A stretch of DNA of 64,000 nucleotides from an uncultured Geobacteraceae bacterium (GCA_903939115.1 CAJAFV010000079.1:62001-126000); one strand, 5' to 3'; shown: positions 28,050 through 37,873, counted from the first letter of the stretch. Numbers and translations are program-made. Notes: generated from the letters alone by a model not told the origin.

Positions 28050-31000
28050 ATGGGACAAGTAATTAGAAAACAGATGAAGGGGATGAGCTGGATGGCGAAA
28101 GTCAGCATGGTGCTGATGATAACCCTCCTCACAAGTATTTTCATGTATCAGGGGTGGTATAAGCCACTTCAGGGACAGGCGGCCGTTTCGGTGCAGCAGG
28201 CGTGGTCAACCGTGTATGCCGGGGCCGCATTCCCGACTTCGAACACATATACCGTTAATCCCGGTCCAAACCGGACGCTGGTAGTCGGTGTAACAACAAC
28301 CGTATCTGCTGCGACCGCTGCCCAGACCTGTGCCGTTACCTACGGCACCCAGACAATGCTACTGGCAACCAGCAATGCTTCTACTTCTGCAATGCAGCAT
28401 ACCTATCTGTTCTACCTGAACGAGGCCGGCATCGCAGCAGCGACAAACCAGGCTCTTACTGTAACTGTTTCCGGAGGTACACCAGTATACAATACCGTGT
28501 ATGCTGCGGTGTATAACGGCGTCGACCAGAGTGCCATTACCGGCAGCAATTATAATGGTGGAACTGCTCAGAGTTCTGCCGTCGGGCCAATCTCACCCTC
28601 ACTGGTTATTGCAGCGGGAGATCAGGCTGTAGACATTATCAACATTACCAGAACCGGAAGCACGACAGCTCGTACCATTTCAACATGGGCAAGCGGATGG
28701 TCAAACGCGATCTCCAACATTTCAACAACAAACCCATCGGTAGCGAGCTATGTCGGTGTTGACACTACCGCTGCCACCACCACCTCACAGCATACCGCCA
28801 GCAGCTCAGCCTTGCGGGCAATGTCCGGTATGGTTATCAAGGCGATTGCCGGTGCTCCGGTTGTCACTGCAGTATCACCCAACGTCAACGTTGGTGGCGG
28901 CGCAACGACTGTCACCATTACCGGTACCGGGCTGACCGGAGCAACTTCAGTAGCTGTCAGTGGCACTCTGGTGACAGCTGGTGCTCCAACTGTCATCAAC
29001 GATACCCAGATTACCGTGCCGATAACGGCTGATGCAGCCGCTGGACCCGGTGCCAGGAACATTACTGTCACCACCGGGGTTGCCGCCAGCTTACCATTTG
29101 CAGCAAGCGGGTTTGTTGTTTTCAGCTCACCAGCACCGACTGTTACTTCTGTATCTCCGGCTGTTCTCGGTGCCGGTGCAACAAGCCAGAGCGTCACCAT
29201 TTCCGGCGCCAACTTTGTTTCAGGCACCGGCCTGGCTTCCAACTTCGGCACCGGCGTTACGGTCAACTCTACTACTTATGTTGATGCCAATACGCTGACC
29301 GCTAACGTCACCGTAACGACAGCAGCTACTGCCGGAACCCGCAATGTTATCGTAACCAACCCTGATACCCAGGCCGGTACCGGTACTGCAGTTTTCACCG
29401 TAGGCGCCCGACCAACCGTCACTTCCGCCGCACCTGCAACGGGCGCTCAGGGTGCAAACAACCTTGATGTAACCATCACCGGTACCAACTTTGTTGCCGG
29501 TACACCTCTGGCTGCGGTATTCTCCGGTACCCTCATTACCGTTAATTCCACTACCTTTGTAGATGCAACACATATTAAGGCAAACATCAACATCGATGCA
29601 GCCGCCACAACCGGCGCCCGCACCATTACGGTAACCAATGGCGACAAAGGTGTTTCTGCGGCAGCCGGCTCGTTCACCATTTTCAACCCGACTGCAATAA
29701 ACATTACATCAGTGTCGCCGACCACCATCGGCCAGGGCGCAAACGGTGTCCTCTTTCATATTTACGGCGCCAACTTCGTCAGTGGCGCAACGGTAACCTT
29801 CAGCAGCTCACGCTTCGTAGTTGCCGGCACACTCACACAAACGGGACCGGCAACCTTTGTTGATGCCGGTCACCTGACCGTTCTGGTCAATACTACCACC
29901 AGCAGCGTGGCATCGTCGAACGTGACTGTGACCAACCCCGATTTAACAACATTCGCTCTGACCGCTGCAGTAGCAACAATTGCCCGTCCGACAATCACTT
30001 CGATTGCTCCGTCAAGCGTTTTGGTTGGGACTGGAACTGACGTAGTTATCACCGGTACCGGTTTCCAGGCAGGTGCAACTGTTGCTTTCCCGGTTACCAG
30101 CACCGGCATTACTCTCAGCAATGTGGTTGTAGTCAGCGCCACATCAATTACCGCTCACATCGATACAACCGCAGCAGCAACACTTGGTATCCAGATAGTC
30201 ACCATTGCAAACCCTGACTTCGGATACAACACTGCAACATTCAACGTATTCAGCGCCACCGCACCGACGCTGGCCTCCATGACGCCGGCAACTATCGGCC
30301 AGGGAGCAACCTTGAATGTTGAATTGTACGGAACCAACTTTGATGCAGCCGTAACTGCAGCATCACTAAACTTCGGCAGTGGCGTCACCACAAACAGCGT
30401 GACATTCGTCGATTCAACCCATGTGACAGCGAATATTACACTGTCGACTTCTGCGACAGCTGGTGTACATGTTGTTACCTTTACCAATCCGAACCTTGAA
30501 GCCGGCACCGCCTCAATTCTAACGGTAACCGCGCGTCCGGGGTCAACTTCAATTACTCCTACTACAGGAGTTCTTGGTACTACCTTTGATATCGCCATCA
30601 CCAGCAGCGCCCTGGCTGCAGGCCCAGGTTTTGCTGTTACCATTAGTGGTACCGGTGTAACCGTCAACACCACGACTCTGAATAGCGCAACGTCTGTTAC
30701 TGCAAACGTTACCATCAATTCAGACTATCTGCTTGCTCCGCTTGGAGCCAGAATTCTTACCCTCTCTAACGGTGATTATGGTGTCAGAACCGCAACACTC
30801 ACCGTACGCGGCAATGCTCCCACCGTCATCTCAGCAGCTCCTGCGCTTCGCCAAGGCGCTGTTGCCCAGGATGTAATCGTAACCGGTACCAACTTCTACC
30901 CCGGTGCAGTCGCGACCTTCAGCACATCCGGCATCGTCATCAACTCCACAACGGTTGTAGACGCAAATACCATTAAGCTCAATCTTACCGTAAGCGGTGC

Positions 31001-33581
31001 AACTGCTGTCGGTATCAGCAACATGACCATTACCAACTCCGATACCCAGGCTGCAACCGGAACCGGCATCTTCACTGTCACCGCCGGCCCGACGGTTATC
31101 TCTAACAGTCCAATCAGTGGCGGCCAGGGAGCAACTCTGGATGTCACAGTCAACGGAACTGTTTTCGATGCCGGTGCAACAGTAGTATTCAGCGATGCCG
31201 GTATCACGGTTAATAGCGTTACCGGCAGCGGCTCTTCACTTACTGCCAATATCACCATTGACCCTGCCGCAATGCAAACTGTCCGCTCCATTACCGTAAC
31301 AAATCCGGATGGCAGCAACGCTTCCGGTGGTGCATTTGAAGTAAAACAGCCATCGAGCACAACAACTGGCGCGCTGTCATTTTACCAGGTCACCGCGGAT
31401 AGCATTACGGTAAAAGCATCCTATACAAACGACGGCGATAAAAACGGTACCTGCGAAATCAAGTGGGGCACAGCACCTGGCGTGTATACTAATACCGCAA
31501 CTGCAGTACGAAGCGGCAACGCCTTTGTTGCAACATTGACCGGTCTTGCCGGCGGCAGCGATGGCGAAGGGAAGCAGTACTTCTTCCAGGCTGCCTTCAG
31601 TAACATCGCCGGTGTTATCGGCACAAACCCGCTGGTTGGTTCACAGTCCACAGCCGGCAATAAACTGACACACAATAATCTGAACACCGCGTCCGGCAAA
31701 TGGTCCGAAGGCTGGGGAACAGCGGAAGGTAAATACGGCGCCATTACCTGCACAACCTGCCACAGCAAAACTACTGCAAACAGCAAACTGGTTGCCGGTA
31801 CGATCACGACACCAGCCGGCACCTGGGACTCTAACGGCAGCAATTCACTGGCGGTAATCTTTAACAGCACCACTCCGCTTGGTACCGATGGTGCACATGC
31901 AACTTCTACTAAAGCGTGTGAAGCATGTCACACCAAGACAAGTCACCATAAATACAACAATGTGGCCGCCAATCACGAGGGTACAGTAGACTGCCTTACC
32001 TGTCACAGCCACAAAGAAGCATTTGTACCGAACTGCAGCGTCTGCCACAACGTGCCGCAGGGCAGCCGTCGTGTTGTAACCGGCCCTTCGGGAGATTTCT
32101 CCGCAGGCAAATCAGCTGCTCACGGAACCCTTACCGGCAGCAATTCTCAGGCGTGTGCTGCATGCCATGATGGTTCTGCTCATAAAACATTGGCTGGTAC
32201 TACCAGTATTGCTCTGAAGAATGCCGATACCGGTGAACAAGTCGTATTTGACGGTACTTCCGCCACTGCCGCAGCACTGAAGAATGCTTGTATCGCCTGC
32301 CATGACACCAACGGTGCAAGCAAACTGAGCGCCAATGCTCTGTCACCGTTTGCAGCTGCCGACGACAAAAGGAGTCCGATCAATATCGATCAGTACTGGC
32401 CGACAACCGGTGGCGCTCATGACACCAAGATGGTCTGCCTGAACTGTCATGGTAACTCTGCGGGAGTAACCACCGCGCTGAAGTACAACGCCCACGTATC
32501 CGCTACGCCGAAATTGCTGCAGGATGCCGGCTACGATGTTATTAACCCGAACACCTACTGCTACAACTGCCATAATGCAGCATCGACTGATCCGAACAAA
32601 TCATCAAAAGATATCGCCGGCGAACTGGCCAAAACCAGCAGACACACGACAGCAAAATGTTTTGATTGTCACGGCGACGAAGCCAACAGTACTGACAGTA
32701 TGCATTCTCTGCGTGCCGGTTCGCAGTCCGCAGGATCGGGCGTCATCGCCAACAACATCTCCAACGCCACCGGTAAGAAAATGACCTGGTCGGCGACAAA
32801 CTGGGGTGGCGCTTCCGCTTCTGTAAATCTCGCTTCAAATACGGCATCTGCAGAGTACCAGATCTGCTTCAAGTGCCACGCCGCTACCGGCACCGGCACA
32901 ACCCCGGCAGTTCCCGGCGCAGGTACAGCGGCAGCATCGCTGACCAACCTGGCGCTGGAATTCAACCCGAACAACGCTTCACGTCATCCGGTCGGGTCTG
33001 CATTGGCCGCATCAAATCGTCTTACCGCCGCTAAGTTGACCGGTGGTTGGGCTCCAGGTGGCGTCATGACCTGCTCTGACTGCCACGCTACCGATACCGC
33101 AGCATCAAAAGGGCCACACGGTTCCTCCGTGAAATGGATGCTGGCCGGAACCAATAAAGCCTGGCCGTATACTACTACTGCCGGTAACGGTGCTAGCACC
33201 GGAACTTTGTTCACGGTAGCAACATACAATACTAACAATGGTACCGCTAACGGTCTGTTCTGCCGAAACTGCCATACAATTACAGCATCTAACAACTGGC
33301 ACGCTAATGGTGATGTTACCGGTGGTGAGCATGGTGGCAATGCAATCATGGCCTGCGCATCCTGCCACGTCCGTGTACCGCACGGCGGCAAGGTTTCACG
33401 TCTGCTTCAGACGGTCAATGCACCAGCACGCTACCGCTCAAACGGCAGTACAGCAACTTCCAGCTTTGATTTCTGGGGAACGTCATCAACAAACATCAAG
33501 GGTTCATCATTCAGCAGTGCCAACTTCAACTCCTCCTGCAGCCAGCATAACAGCGGCGGCGTAGGTGGCGAAGCCTGGTAA
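28050..33581 (+). CDS. Giant cytochrome B2: anchor, nine TIG repeats, 13 haems
   Basis: The product is 1843 residues. The basic start and hydrophobic segment (VLMITLLTSIFMYQGWY), and the following ~230-residue beta domain, parallel A5. Residues ~270-1100 are nine IPT/TIG-like immunoglobulin repeats of about 90 residues, each opening with a PTVTSVSP-like strand and GxGxxFVxGAT turn. A further beta domain follows, then thirteen CXXCH from about 1235 (CTTCH ... CASCH), all canonical. The last ~170 residues (YQICFKCH ... KGPHGSSVKWMLAGTNKAWP ... RVPHGGKVSRL ... EAW) closely match A5. It probably works as a long stalk carrying haems outward from the cell. Very large size and low-complexity Thr/Val/Ala composition are typical of surface adhesin-like stalks. 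It is the last gene of operon B. Confidence 0.92.
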   Translation: MGQVIRKQMKGMSWMAKVSMVLMITLLTSIFMYQGWYKPLQGQAAVSVQQAWSTVYAGAAFPTSNTYTVNPGPNRTLVVGVTTTVSAATAAQTCAVTYGTQTMLLATSNASTSAMQHTYLFYLNEAGIAAATNQALTVTVSGGTPVYNTVYAAVYNGVDQSAITGSNYNGGTAQSSAVGPISPSLVIAAGDQAVDIINITRTGSTTARTISTWASGWSNAISNISTTNPSVASYVGVDTTAATTTSQHTASSSALRAMSGMVIKAIAGAPVVTAVSPNVNVGGGATTVTITGTGLTGATSVAVSGTLVTAGAPTVINDTQITVPITADAAAGPGARNITVTTGVAASLPFAASGFVVFSSPAPTVTSVSPAVLGAGATSQSVTISGANFVSGTGLASNFGTGVTVNSTTYVDANTLTANVTVTTAATAGTRNVIVTNPDTQAGTGTAVFTVGARPTVTSAAPATGAQGANNLDVTITGTNFVAGTPLAAVFSGTLITVNSTTFVDATHIKANINIDAAATTGARTITVTNGDKGVSAAAGSFTIFNPTAINITSVSPTTIGQGANGVLFHIYGANFVSGATVTFSSSRFVVAGTLTQTGPATFVDAGHLTVLVNTTTSSVASSNVTVTNPDLTTFALTAAVATIARPTITSIAPSSVLVGTGTDVVITGTGFQAGATVAFPVTSTGITLSNVVVVSATSITAHIDTTAAATLGIQIVTIANPDFGYNTATFNVFSATAPTLASMTPATIGQGATLNVELYGTNFDAAVTAASLNFGSGVTTNSVTFVDSTHVTANITLSTSATAGVHVVTFTNPNLEAGTASILTVTARPGSTSITPTTGVLGTTFDIAITSSALAAGPGFAVTISGTGVTVNTTTLNSATSVTANVTINSDYLLAPLGARILTLSNGDYGVRTATLTVRGNAPTVISAAPALRQGAVAQDVIVTGTNFYPGAVATFSTSGIVINSTTVVDANTIKLNLTVSGATAVGISNMTITNSDTQAATGTGIFTVTAGPTVISNSPISGGQGATLDVTVNGTVFDAGATVVFSDAGITVNSVTGSGSSLTANITIDPAAMQTVRSITVTNPDGSNASGGAFEVKQPSSTTTGALSFYQVTADSITVKASYTNDGDKNGTCEIKWGTAPGVYTNTATAVRSGNAFVATLTGLAGGSDGEGKQYFFQAAFSNIAGVIGTNPLVGSQSTAGNKLTHNNLNTASGKWSEGWGTAEGKYGAITCTTCHSKTTANSKLVAGTITTPAGTWDSNGSNSLAVIFNSTTPLGTDGAHATSTKACEACHTKTSHHKYNNVAANHEGTVDCLTCHSHKEAFVPNCSVCHNVPQGSRRVVTGPSGDFSAGKSAAHGTLTGSNSQACAACHDGSAHKTLAGTTSIALKNADTGEQVVFDGTSATAAALKNACIACHDTNGASKLSANALSPFAAADDKRSPINIDQYWPTTGGAHDTKMVCLNCHGNSAGVTTALKYNAHVSATPKLLQDAGYDVINPNTYCYNCHNAASTDPNKSSKDIAGELAKTSRHTTAKCFDCHGDEANSTDSMHSLRAGSQSAGSGVIANNISNATGKKMTWSATNWGGASASVNLASNTASAEYQICFKCHAATGTGTTPAVPGAGTAAASLTNLALEFNPNNASRHPVGSALAASNRLTAAKLTGGWAPGGVMTCSDCHATDTAASKGPHGSSVKWMLAGTNKAWPYTTTAGNGASTGTLFTVATYNTNNGTANGLFCRNCHTITASNNWHANGDVTGGEHGGNAIMACASCHVRVPHGGKVSRLLQTVNAPARYRSNGSTATSSFDFWGTSSTNIKGSSFSSANFNSSCSQHNSGGVGGEAW

Positions 33582-33602
33582 TATAGCCGGAACATGAGAG
33601 TG

Positions 33603-33636
33603 TGAAAAAGGCCGGGGATTTCCCCGGCCTTTTTCA
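33603..33636 (+). terminator. Intrinsic terminator of operon B
   Basis: TGAAAAAGGCCGGGGA / TCCCCGGCCTTTTTCA, a 16-bp perfect stem with loop TT, followed by the T-run within the arm. Same design as the operon A terminator. Confidence 0.92.
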
Positions 33637-33714
33637 TGAATGCACTGGTTCTTTGAAGCTAATTTTGATATAGAGATACCGCAAAAAGCATTTCAATTGA
33701 TTTGGAGCAAACGT

Positions 33715-34257
33715 ATGAAATTATCTATCTTGATCGTCTTCGTTCTGGCTGCAGTTATTGCCGGTTGCAAGGACAGTACCCCAAACAAGGCAGTTGAATC
33801 CCCTCGCACTCAGTCAACCGCTGCAAATACCGCTTCTGATACATCGCACAGCCTGATCACTAAATATAATGCTCTGCTGAGTGAAGGGTACAAAACTACC
33901 AACATGACCAAGTTGCAGGAGGTGACGACTCCGGAACTTGCCGAGAAGGCCTATTATCACATGGCGGCTATCGGTGAAGGTAAAAGCCGTATGGTTTCTG
34001 AATTGAAAAAACTCGACTTTATTGAGACGGATTGTGCCGCACCTGCGAAATGCCGGGTCGTTACGAAGGAACGGTGGGATTTTGCCTATGCCGATGTGCT
34101 CACCGGTGCACGCTCCAACGAAGTGAAGGATTATCTCTATGATGTCCAATACGTGTTGGAAAACAAGCAGGGTCGCTGGGTAATAACCGAGATCACTGCA
34201 ACCGGTGAAGAACGGAAAGAATTACCTTCGTGGGGAAAAATGTTTAAGAAACAGTAA
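33715..34257 (+). CDS. Predicted lipoprotein, function unknown
   Basis: 180 residues from the ATG at 33715, preceded by TTGGAGC; the upstream in-frame ATG at 33640 would lie in the terminator tail and lacks a ribosome site. Signal peptide LSILIVFVLAAVIAGC ends in a lipobox (IAGC), so the mature protein is probably a lipid-anchored periplasmic or outer-membrane protein. After a Ser/Thr/Ala-rich linker comes a compact alpha/beta region (about 60-165) with two Cys (DCAAPAKC) that could form a disulphide. I see no catalytic motif; the size and pattern recall small NTF2-like accessory domains. It lies between cytochrome B2 and another unknown anchored protein, perhaps as an assembly factor. Confidence 0.75.
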   Translation: MKLSILIVFVLAAVIAGCKDSTPNKAVESPRTQSTAANTASDTSHSLITKYNALLSEGYKTTNMTKLQEVTTPELAEKAYYHMAAIGEGKSRMVSELKKLDFIETDCAAPAKCRVVTKERWDFAYADVLTGARSNEVKDYLYDVQYVLENKQGRWVITEITATGEERKELPSWGKMFKKQ

Positions 34258-34321
34258 AGGGTCGTACAATGTTTTTTGTCACGTGTGATAGTTCTCAATA
34301 AGACAGGATCGGGTACACGCT

Positions 34322-35092
34322 TTGAAAATTCGCAGCAGCATAATTACCAGTTTGATCATAGTTATCTTGACAGTTATTGCTCTTCTCGGTCTCGATAGGT
34401 ACGGTAACAGCAGTCGTGTTATCGGCCCTGTCGGAACCTTGCAGTCGTCAAATATCGTCAAAAAACAGGTTGAAGAACCAAAGGAAGCTTATCGAATCTG
34501 GCGCGAAGCCGGTTACCGGGGACGCACCATTGTTTTTGTTGCCGATCGGTGGGAATCATTTGATCCTGGCGAACTGATCCCCGCACAAATGTTTCGAGCC
34601 TATCCGCTGCAGCTTTACAACACAGCCAAGCTTCTGGAGGATGAATACCTGAACGGCACTACGTTCCTGTATGTTGCCTCATTGAATAAAGTTATTCGCA
34701 AAATAGTAGCAATCATGCCCGATAGTGAGGTCAAACGTTTGGGGGCTATGGCGCGCAAAACAAAGGATTTCAAGGTGAGCGATAAGGGTGTGTATGTAAC
34801 ACGTCAGGGTTTCCCCCGTTGGTATACGACCGGCGCTAATTTCGCCGATGTTGGGGAACCGGTCCTGCTCTATGTCGGTGCCTCCTATTTCAAAAACGCC
34901 GAACCCGAAGATCTCTTTCGTCACATAACAAAATCCGGTTTGAGCACAGATTGCGTCATTCTCAGCAATGAGAAGGGTAAGGATACTGTCACGCCACGGG
35001 AAGTCGCAAAGCTCAATGCGTTTGCCCAACTTGTTGGTGTTACTCCCTCGTCGGCAGTTTCGGGAGTCTCCTCATCCTTGACGAAGAAATAA
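34322..35092 (+). CDS. Anchored periplasmic protein, function unknown
   Basis: The product is 256 residues, with a probable TTG start at 34322 (no good ATG lies nearby). One N-terminal membrane helix (IITSLIIVILTVIALLGL) leads to a domain of about 200 residues with motifs such as RTIVFVADRWESFDPGE, YNTAKLLEDEYLNG and GEPVLLYVGASYF. The region is predicted to be extracytoplasmic. I do not recognise a family. It is in the same direction as the preceding lipoprotein and the following glycosyltransferase, with gaps of about 64 bp on both sides, so an operon from 33715 on is possible. Confidence 0.65.
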   Translation: MKIRSSIITSLIIVILTVIALLGLDRYGNSSRVIGPVGTLQSSNIVKKQVEEPKEAYRIWREAGYRGRTIVFVADRWESFDPGELIPAQMFRAYPLQLYNTAKLLEDEYLNGTTFLYVASLNKVIRKIVAIMPDSEVKRLGAMARKTKDFKVSDKGVYVTRQGFPRWYTTGANFADVGEPVLLYVGASYFKNAEPEDLFRHITKSGLSTDCVILSNEKGKDTVTPREVAKLNAFAQLVGVTPSSAVSGVSSSLTKK

Positions 35093-35097
35093 ATTCA

Positions 35098-35122
35098 TCC
35101 CCTCGCCCAACGGGAGAGGGTG
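35098..35122. repeat. Decayed intergenic hairpin repeat
   Basis: CCCCTCGCCC AAC GGGAGAGGGT forms a hairpin related to the element at 20705. It overlaps a GTG that could be read as an earlier start of the next gene, which argues for the ATG at 35156. Confidence 0.45.
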
Positions 35123-35155
35123 GCTGAAAACGTTACCTTACGCAGGATAGATACC

Positions 35156-36529
35156 ATGACAGAAGATATAACTCCCCGTACAACATTCTTGGCATTGGCG
35201 TTTCTGACGCTGTGTGTTCTGTTTTTAAATGCCTTTCAGCTCACCAGTCAACCGGTTTCGGAAGATGATTATTATGTGGCGCTTTCGGCCATTAACTACA
35301 CCGAGTCGGGGCAACTCGGACCGACCATGTGGAATCATCCCTGTCTGCGCAATATCCTGGTCTACTATGCATTGCGGGCTTTTGGCACCGGAGTGATCGG
35401 GGCAAAGGGGGTGAGTCTGCTGCTCGGCACTCTCTGTACGCCGCTTATTGGACTTGTGGCGCAGCGCCTCTTCAAGGATAACCGTGTTGCATTGATCGCT
35501 GCTCTGCTCTGGGCGTGCGATGCGCTGGTTATAGATTTCTCCCGTCAGGGAATCAATGATATTTATCTCTCTTTCTTTCCGCTCGCAGCCATTTACCTCT
35601 GCTTTCGCTTCAGGGAATCCGGCCATCAGGGTTGGCTTATTGGATCAGGAATCCTCTTCGGATTCGGGCTTGCCTCCAAATGGAGTGCTCTTGCCCCACA
35701 GGTGGTGACACTGTGTATGCTGCTGGCCGCCATTTACAAAGAAACCGGCTGCACAACTCGTGAGCGGATTGCTCGCTACACCAACGCGGGGGTGATGCTC
35801 CTTGTTGTTCCGGCGCTGGTATATCTGCTTACCTTTGCCCCCTGGTTCAGCCGGGGATATTCACTTTCAGAATGGCCTGCATTACAGAAGAGTATGTTTT
35901 TGGAAACCTCGCAGCATGTCGGGTATAAACCGAAACAGTGGGATGATCGAGATAACAAAGCCTATAAATGGTTTGTCATGCCATCCGTTTTTGTTGATCC
36001 GTTTATGAACATGGATTCTCCCGATGGCGGTGCGCGTGAGCTGCCGTCGTTTGACAAGAGCGTCACTGTCGTACTTGGCTACGCGAATCCCCTGGTCTGG
36101 TTGTTGGTGCTCCCCGCGATATTTCTGGTTATTCGGCGCGCTATCCGTGAGCGGGAGGAAGGTGCCTGGTATCTGGCAGGGCTGTTTTCAGCTTCATATC
36201 TTCCCCTGATACTGTCTCCACGCCCAATCTGGATGAACACTGCACTTTCGGTCCTGCCGTATGCGATCATGGCAGTTGCCTGCCTTGTCTGGACGATTTC
36301 CCGGCGCTTCAGGAAGCAGCAACTTGTTCTTGGCGTCTATCTGACGCTCGTCTTGATTATCGCCTCGCCGCTCTATCTGCTGGCTATCGGCAAAGGTACG
36401 AGAATTCCGGTTTTGAGAGAGCATCTTGTGGAGCAATATCTGGTTCAGTTTAAAAAGAATATGCCGGCAGGTGACGGTGTGGATGCGCCGAAGGGTGAGA
36501 TGCCGACGCCTGCTGCACCCAAAAATTGA
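35156..36529 (+). CDS. GT-C membrane glycosyltransferase (PMT/ArnT-like)
   Basis: 457 residues from the ATG at 35156 (AGGA about 8 bases upstream). Around ten to eleven membrane helices. The first periplasmic loop carries the acidic motif SEDDYYVALS, typical of the catalytic site of GT39/GT83 enzymes, which move a sugar from a polyprenyl-phosphate donor to a protein or lipid on the outer face of the inner membrane. Further support: RLFKDNRVALIAALLWACDAL and DFSRQGINDIYLSFFPL, the usual DxxR-like loop. The C-terminal tail is Pro/Ala-rich. It lies upstream of resB/ccsA. The acceptor is unknown; given the cytochromes and glycan genes around, surface proteins or lipids are candidates. Confidence 0.8.
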   Translation: MTEDITPRTTFLALAFLTLCVLFLNAFQLTSQPVSEDDYYVALSAINYTESGQLGPTMWNHPCLRNILVYYALRAFGTGVIGAKGVSLLLGTLCTPLIGLVAQRLFKDNRVALIAALLWACDALVIDFSRQGINDIYLSFFPLAAIYLCFRFRESGHQGWLIGSGILFGFGLASKWSALAPQVVTLCMLLAAIYKETGCTTRERIARYTNAGVMLLVVPALVYLLTFAPWFSRGYSLSEWPALQKSMFLETSQHVGYKPKQWDDRDNKAYKWFVMPSVFVDPFMNMDSPDGGARELPSFDKSVTVVLGYANPLVWLLVLPAIFLVIRRAIREREEGAWYLAGLFSASYLPLILSPRPIWMNTALSVLPYAIMAVACLVWTISRRFRKQQLVLGVYLTLVLIIASPLYLLAIGKGTRIPVLREHLVEQYLVQFKKNMPAGDGVDAPKGEMPTPAAPKN

Positions 36530-36553
36530 CCTGCCTGTTTTCGGATATCAATC

Positions 36554-37873
36554 ATGAAACCACCAAAATTCCTCACATCCCGCTCGACTGTCATTGCTCT
36601 GTTGATAGCCATCAGCGTCGCTTTGCTTGTGGCAAGTTCCGTCCCGCAGCGAGCCTCAACCGGGGGTAAAATACCGGAATGGGTGGGGAAGCTTCCGGAC
36701 AGCCTTCTTTTTCTCAGCACACAACTCGGACTTGACAACATCGTCGGGAGTGCCTGGTTTGCGACCCTTGTATCACTCTTCTGGGTGTCGCTCGTCATTT
36801 CCACCGTGTCTCAATATTCAGCAACCAGGGCACAGGCGAACCGCATCCCCTCTGCAGCGGTGCCGCAGGAGAGCATCCGGGTTGAGACTCCTCTGGCTGC
36901 GTTTGTTGAACAGGTCACAGCAGCTGGATACAGTCAATCGGGAAATGCCGATGGCGTGTATCGTTTCGTGAAGAACAGGATCGGATACTGGGGAAATTTT
37001 CTGCTCCATATCGGCCTTGTGACGGCGGTATTTTTTTCACTGGTCTACGTTGTGACCCAGCACCGGGTGCTCATTCGCCTGACCGGACAGGAACTTACCC
37101 GGTTGACACCTGCGAATGTTCAGGAGATGCGGGGTGTCTTGCCTCAGCAGCAAAACCTTCCCTACAGCGCCGTGCTGAAAAAGTTGGAACCACGCTTCTG
37201 GGGGAACGATAAGCTGGAGTATCTTTCATCGGAACTTTATTTTACCGATAAGCCCGGAGGTGATCCTCAGCGTGTCGATGTCGCCCTCAGCGACAAGTCT
37301 CAGTTTGGCCCCTATATTGTGTATCAGGCCAATGCCTATGGACGAGTCTATGACCTGGAGTTTCAAACTCCACAGGGAGAGACGCATCGGGAGCGGCTGT
37401 ATCTTCCCTATCCCCCCAAAAGAGATGTTGCGAGTTATGGGGAGATGGCTATTGCCGGGACCGATCTGCTGTTAAAAGGGAAATATTTTGCTGACGTGGG
37501 ACACACGTCGATGAAGCTCAATCCTTCGCCCATCACACTGCGTCTCCACCGGGGAAAAGAGCTTCTGGGAGAAGTGTCCCTGACTTCAGGAACAAGAGAA
37601 CAGTTGGGACCTTTAACCGTCAGGCTTGCCCAGTCCGAATGGTGGACTGATATCCTGCTGGATGGCACTCGCGGTACTTCGGGCATATTTACCGGTTTTG
37701 CCCTGATCCTGGCCGGGGTCCTCAGTTCGTATTGCCTGGTGCCTCGCGAGATCATAGTCAGGGATGTTGGCGGGGAAATATTTGTGCAGCAAGTCACGCG
37801 GCGCTTTGCCCAGTTCTATCGTGAAGAGTTCGAGGAACTCATAAAACATACACACAGCAGAGGAGTTATATGA
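36554..37873 (+). CDS. resB: ResB/Ccs1 cytochrome c haem-attachment protein
   Basis: The product is 439 residues. There are N-terminal membrane helices (TVIALLIAISVALLVASSVPQ; FATLVSLFWVSLVISTVSQ; FLLHIGLVTAVFFSLVYVV), a large periplasmic domain (about 175-375) and a last helix (GIFTGFALILAGVLSSYCLV), which is the standard ResB/Ccs1 topology. ResB works with CcsA in System II cytochrome c biogenesis, holding the reduced apocytochrome while CcsA delivers haem. The stop overlaps the ccsA start by 4 bases (ATGA), so the two are translationally coupled. Its position among genes with many haem sites and unusual CxnCH motifs suggests a dedicated role there. Confidence 0.92.
   Translation: MKPPKFLTSRSTVIALLIAISVALLVASSVPQRASTGGKIPEWVGKLPDSLLFLSTQLGLDNIVGSAWFATLVSLFWVSLVISTVSQYSATRAQANRIPSAAVPQESIRVETPLAAFVEQVTAAGYSQSGNADGVYRFVKNRIGYWGNFLLHIGLVTAVFFSLVYVVTQHRVLIRLTGQELTRLTPANVQEMRGVLPQQQNLPYSAVLKKLEPRFWGNDKLEYLSSELYFTDKPGGDPQRVDVALSDKSQFGPYIVYQANAYGRVYDLEFQTPQGETHRERLYLPYPPKRDVASYGEMAIAGTDLLLKGKYFADVGHTSMKLNPSPITLRLHRGKELLGEVSLTSGTREQLGPLTVRLAQSEWWTDILLDGTRGTSGIFTGFALILAGVLSSYCLVPREIIVRDVGGEIFVQQVTRRFAQFYREEFEELIKHTHSRGVI

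Noticed and set aside
28748-31360. Minus-strand Val/Pro-rich reading frames opposite the TIG repeats of B2
   Set aside because: They mirror the Thr/Val-rich repeats on the plus strand, lack ribosome sites and show no domain.
2372-33581. Tandem repeats as a possible CRISPR array or microsatellite
   Set aside because: The repeats are codon-phased protein repeats (haem cassettes, TIG domains) without constant short repeats and unique spacers.
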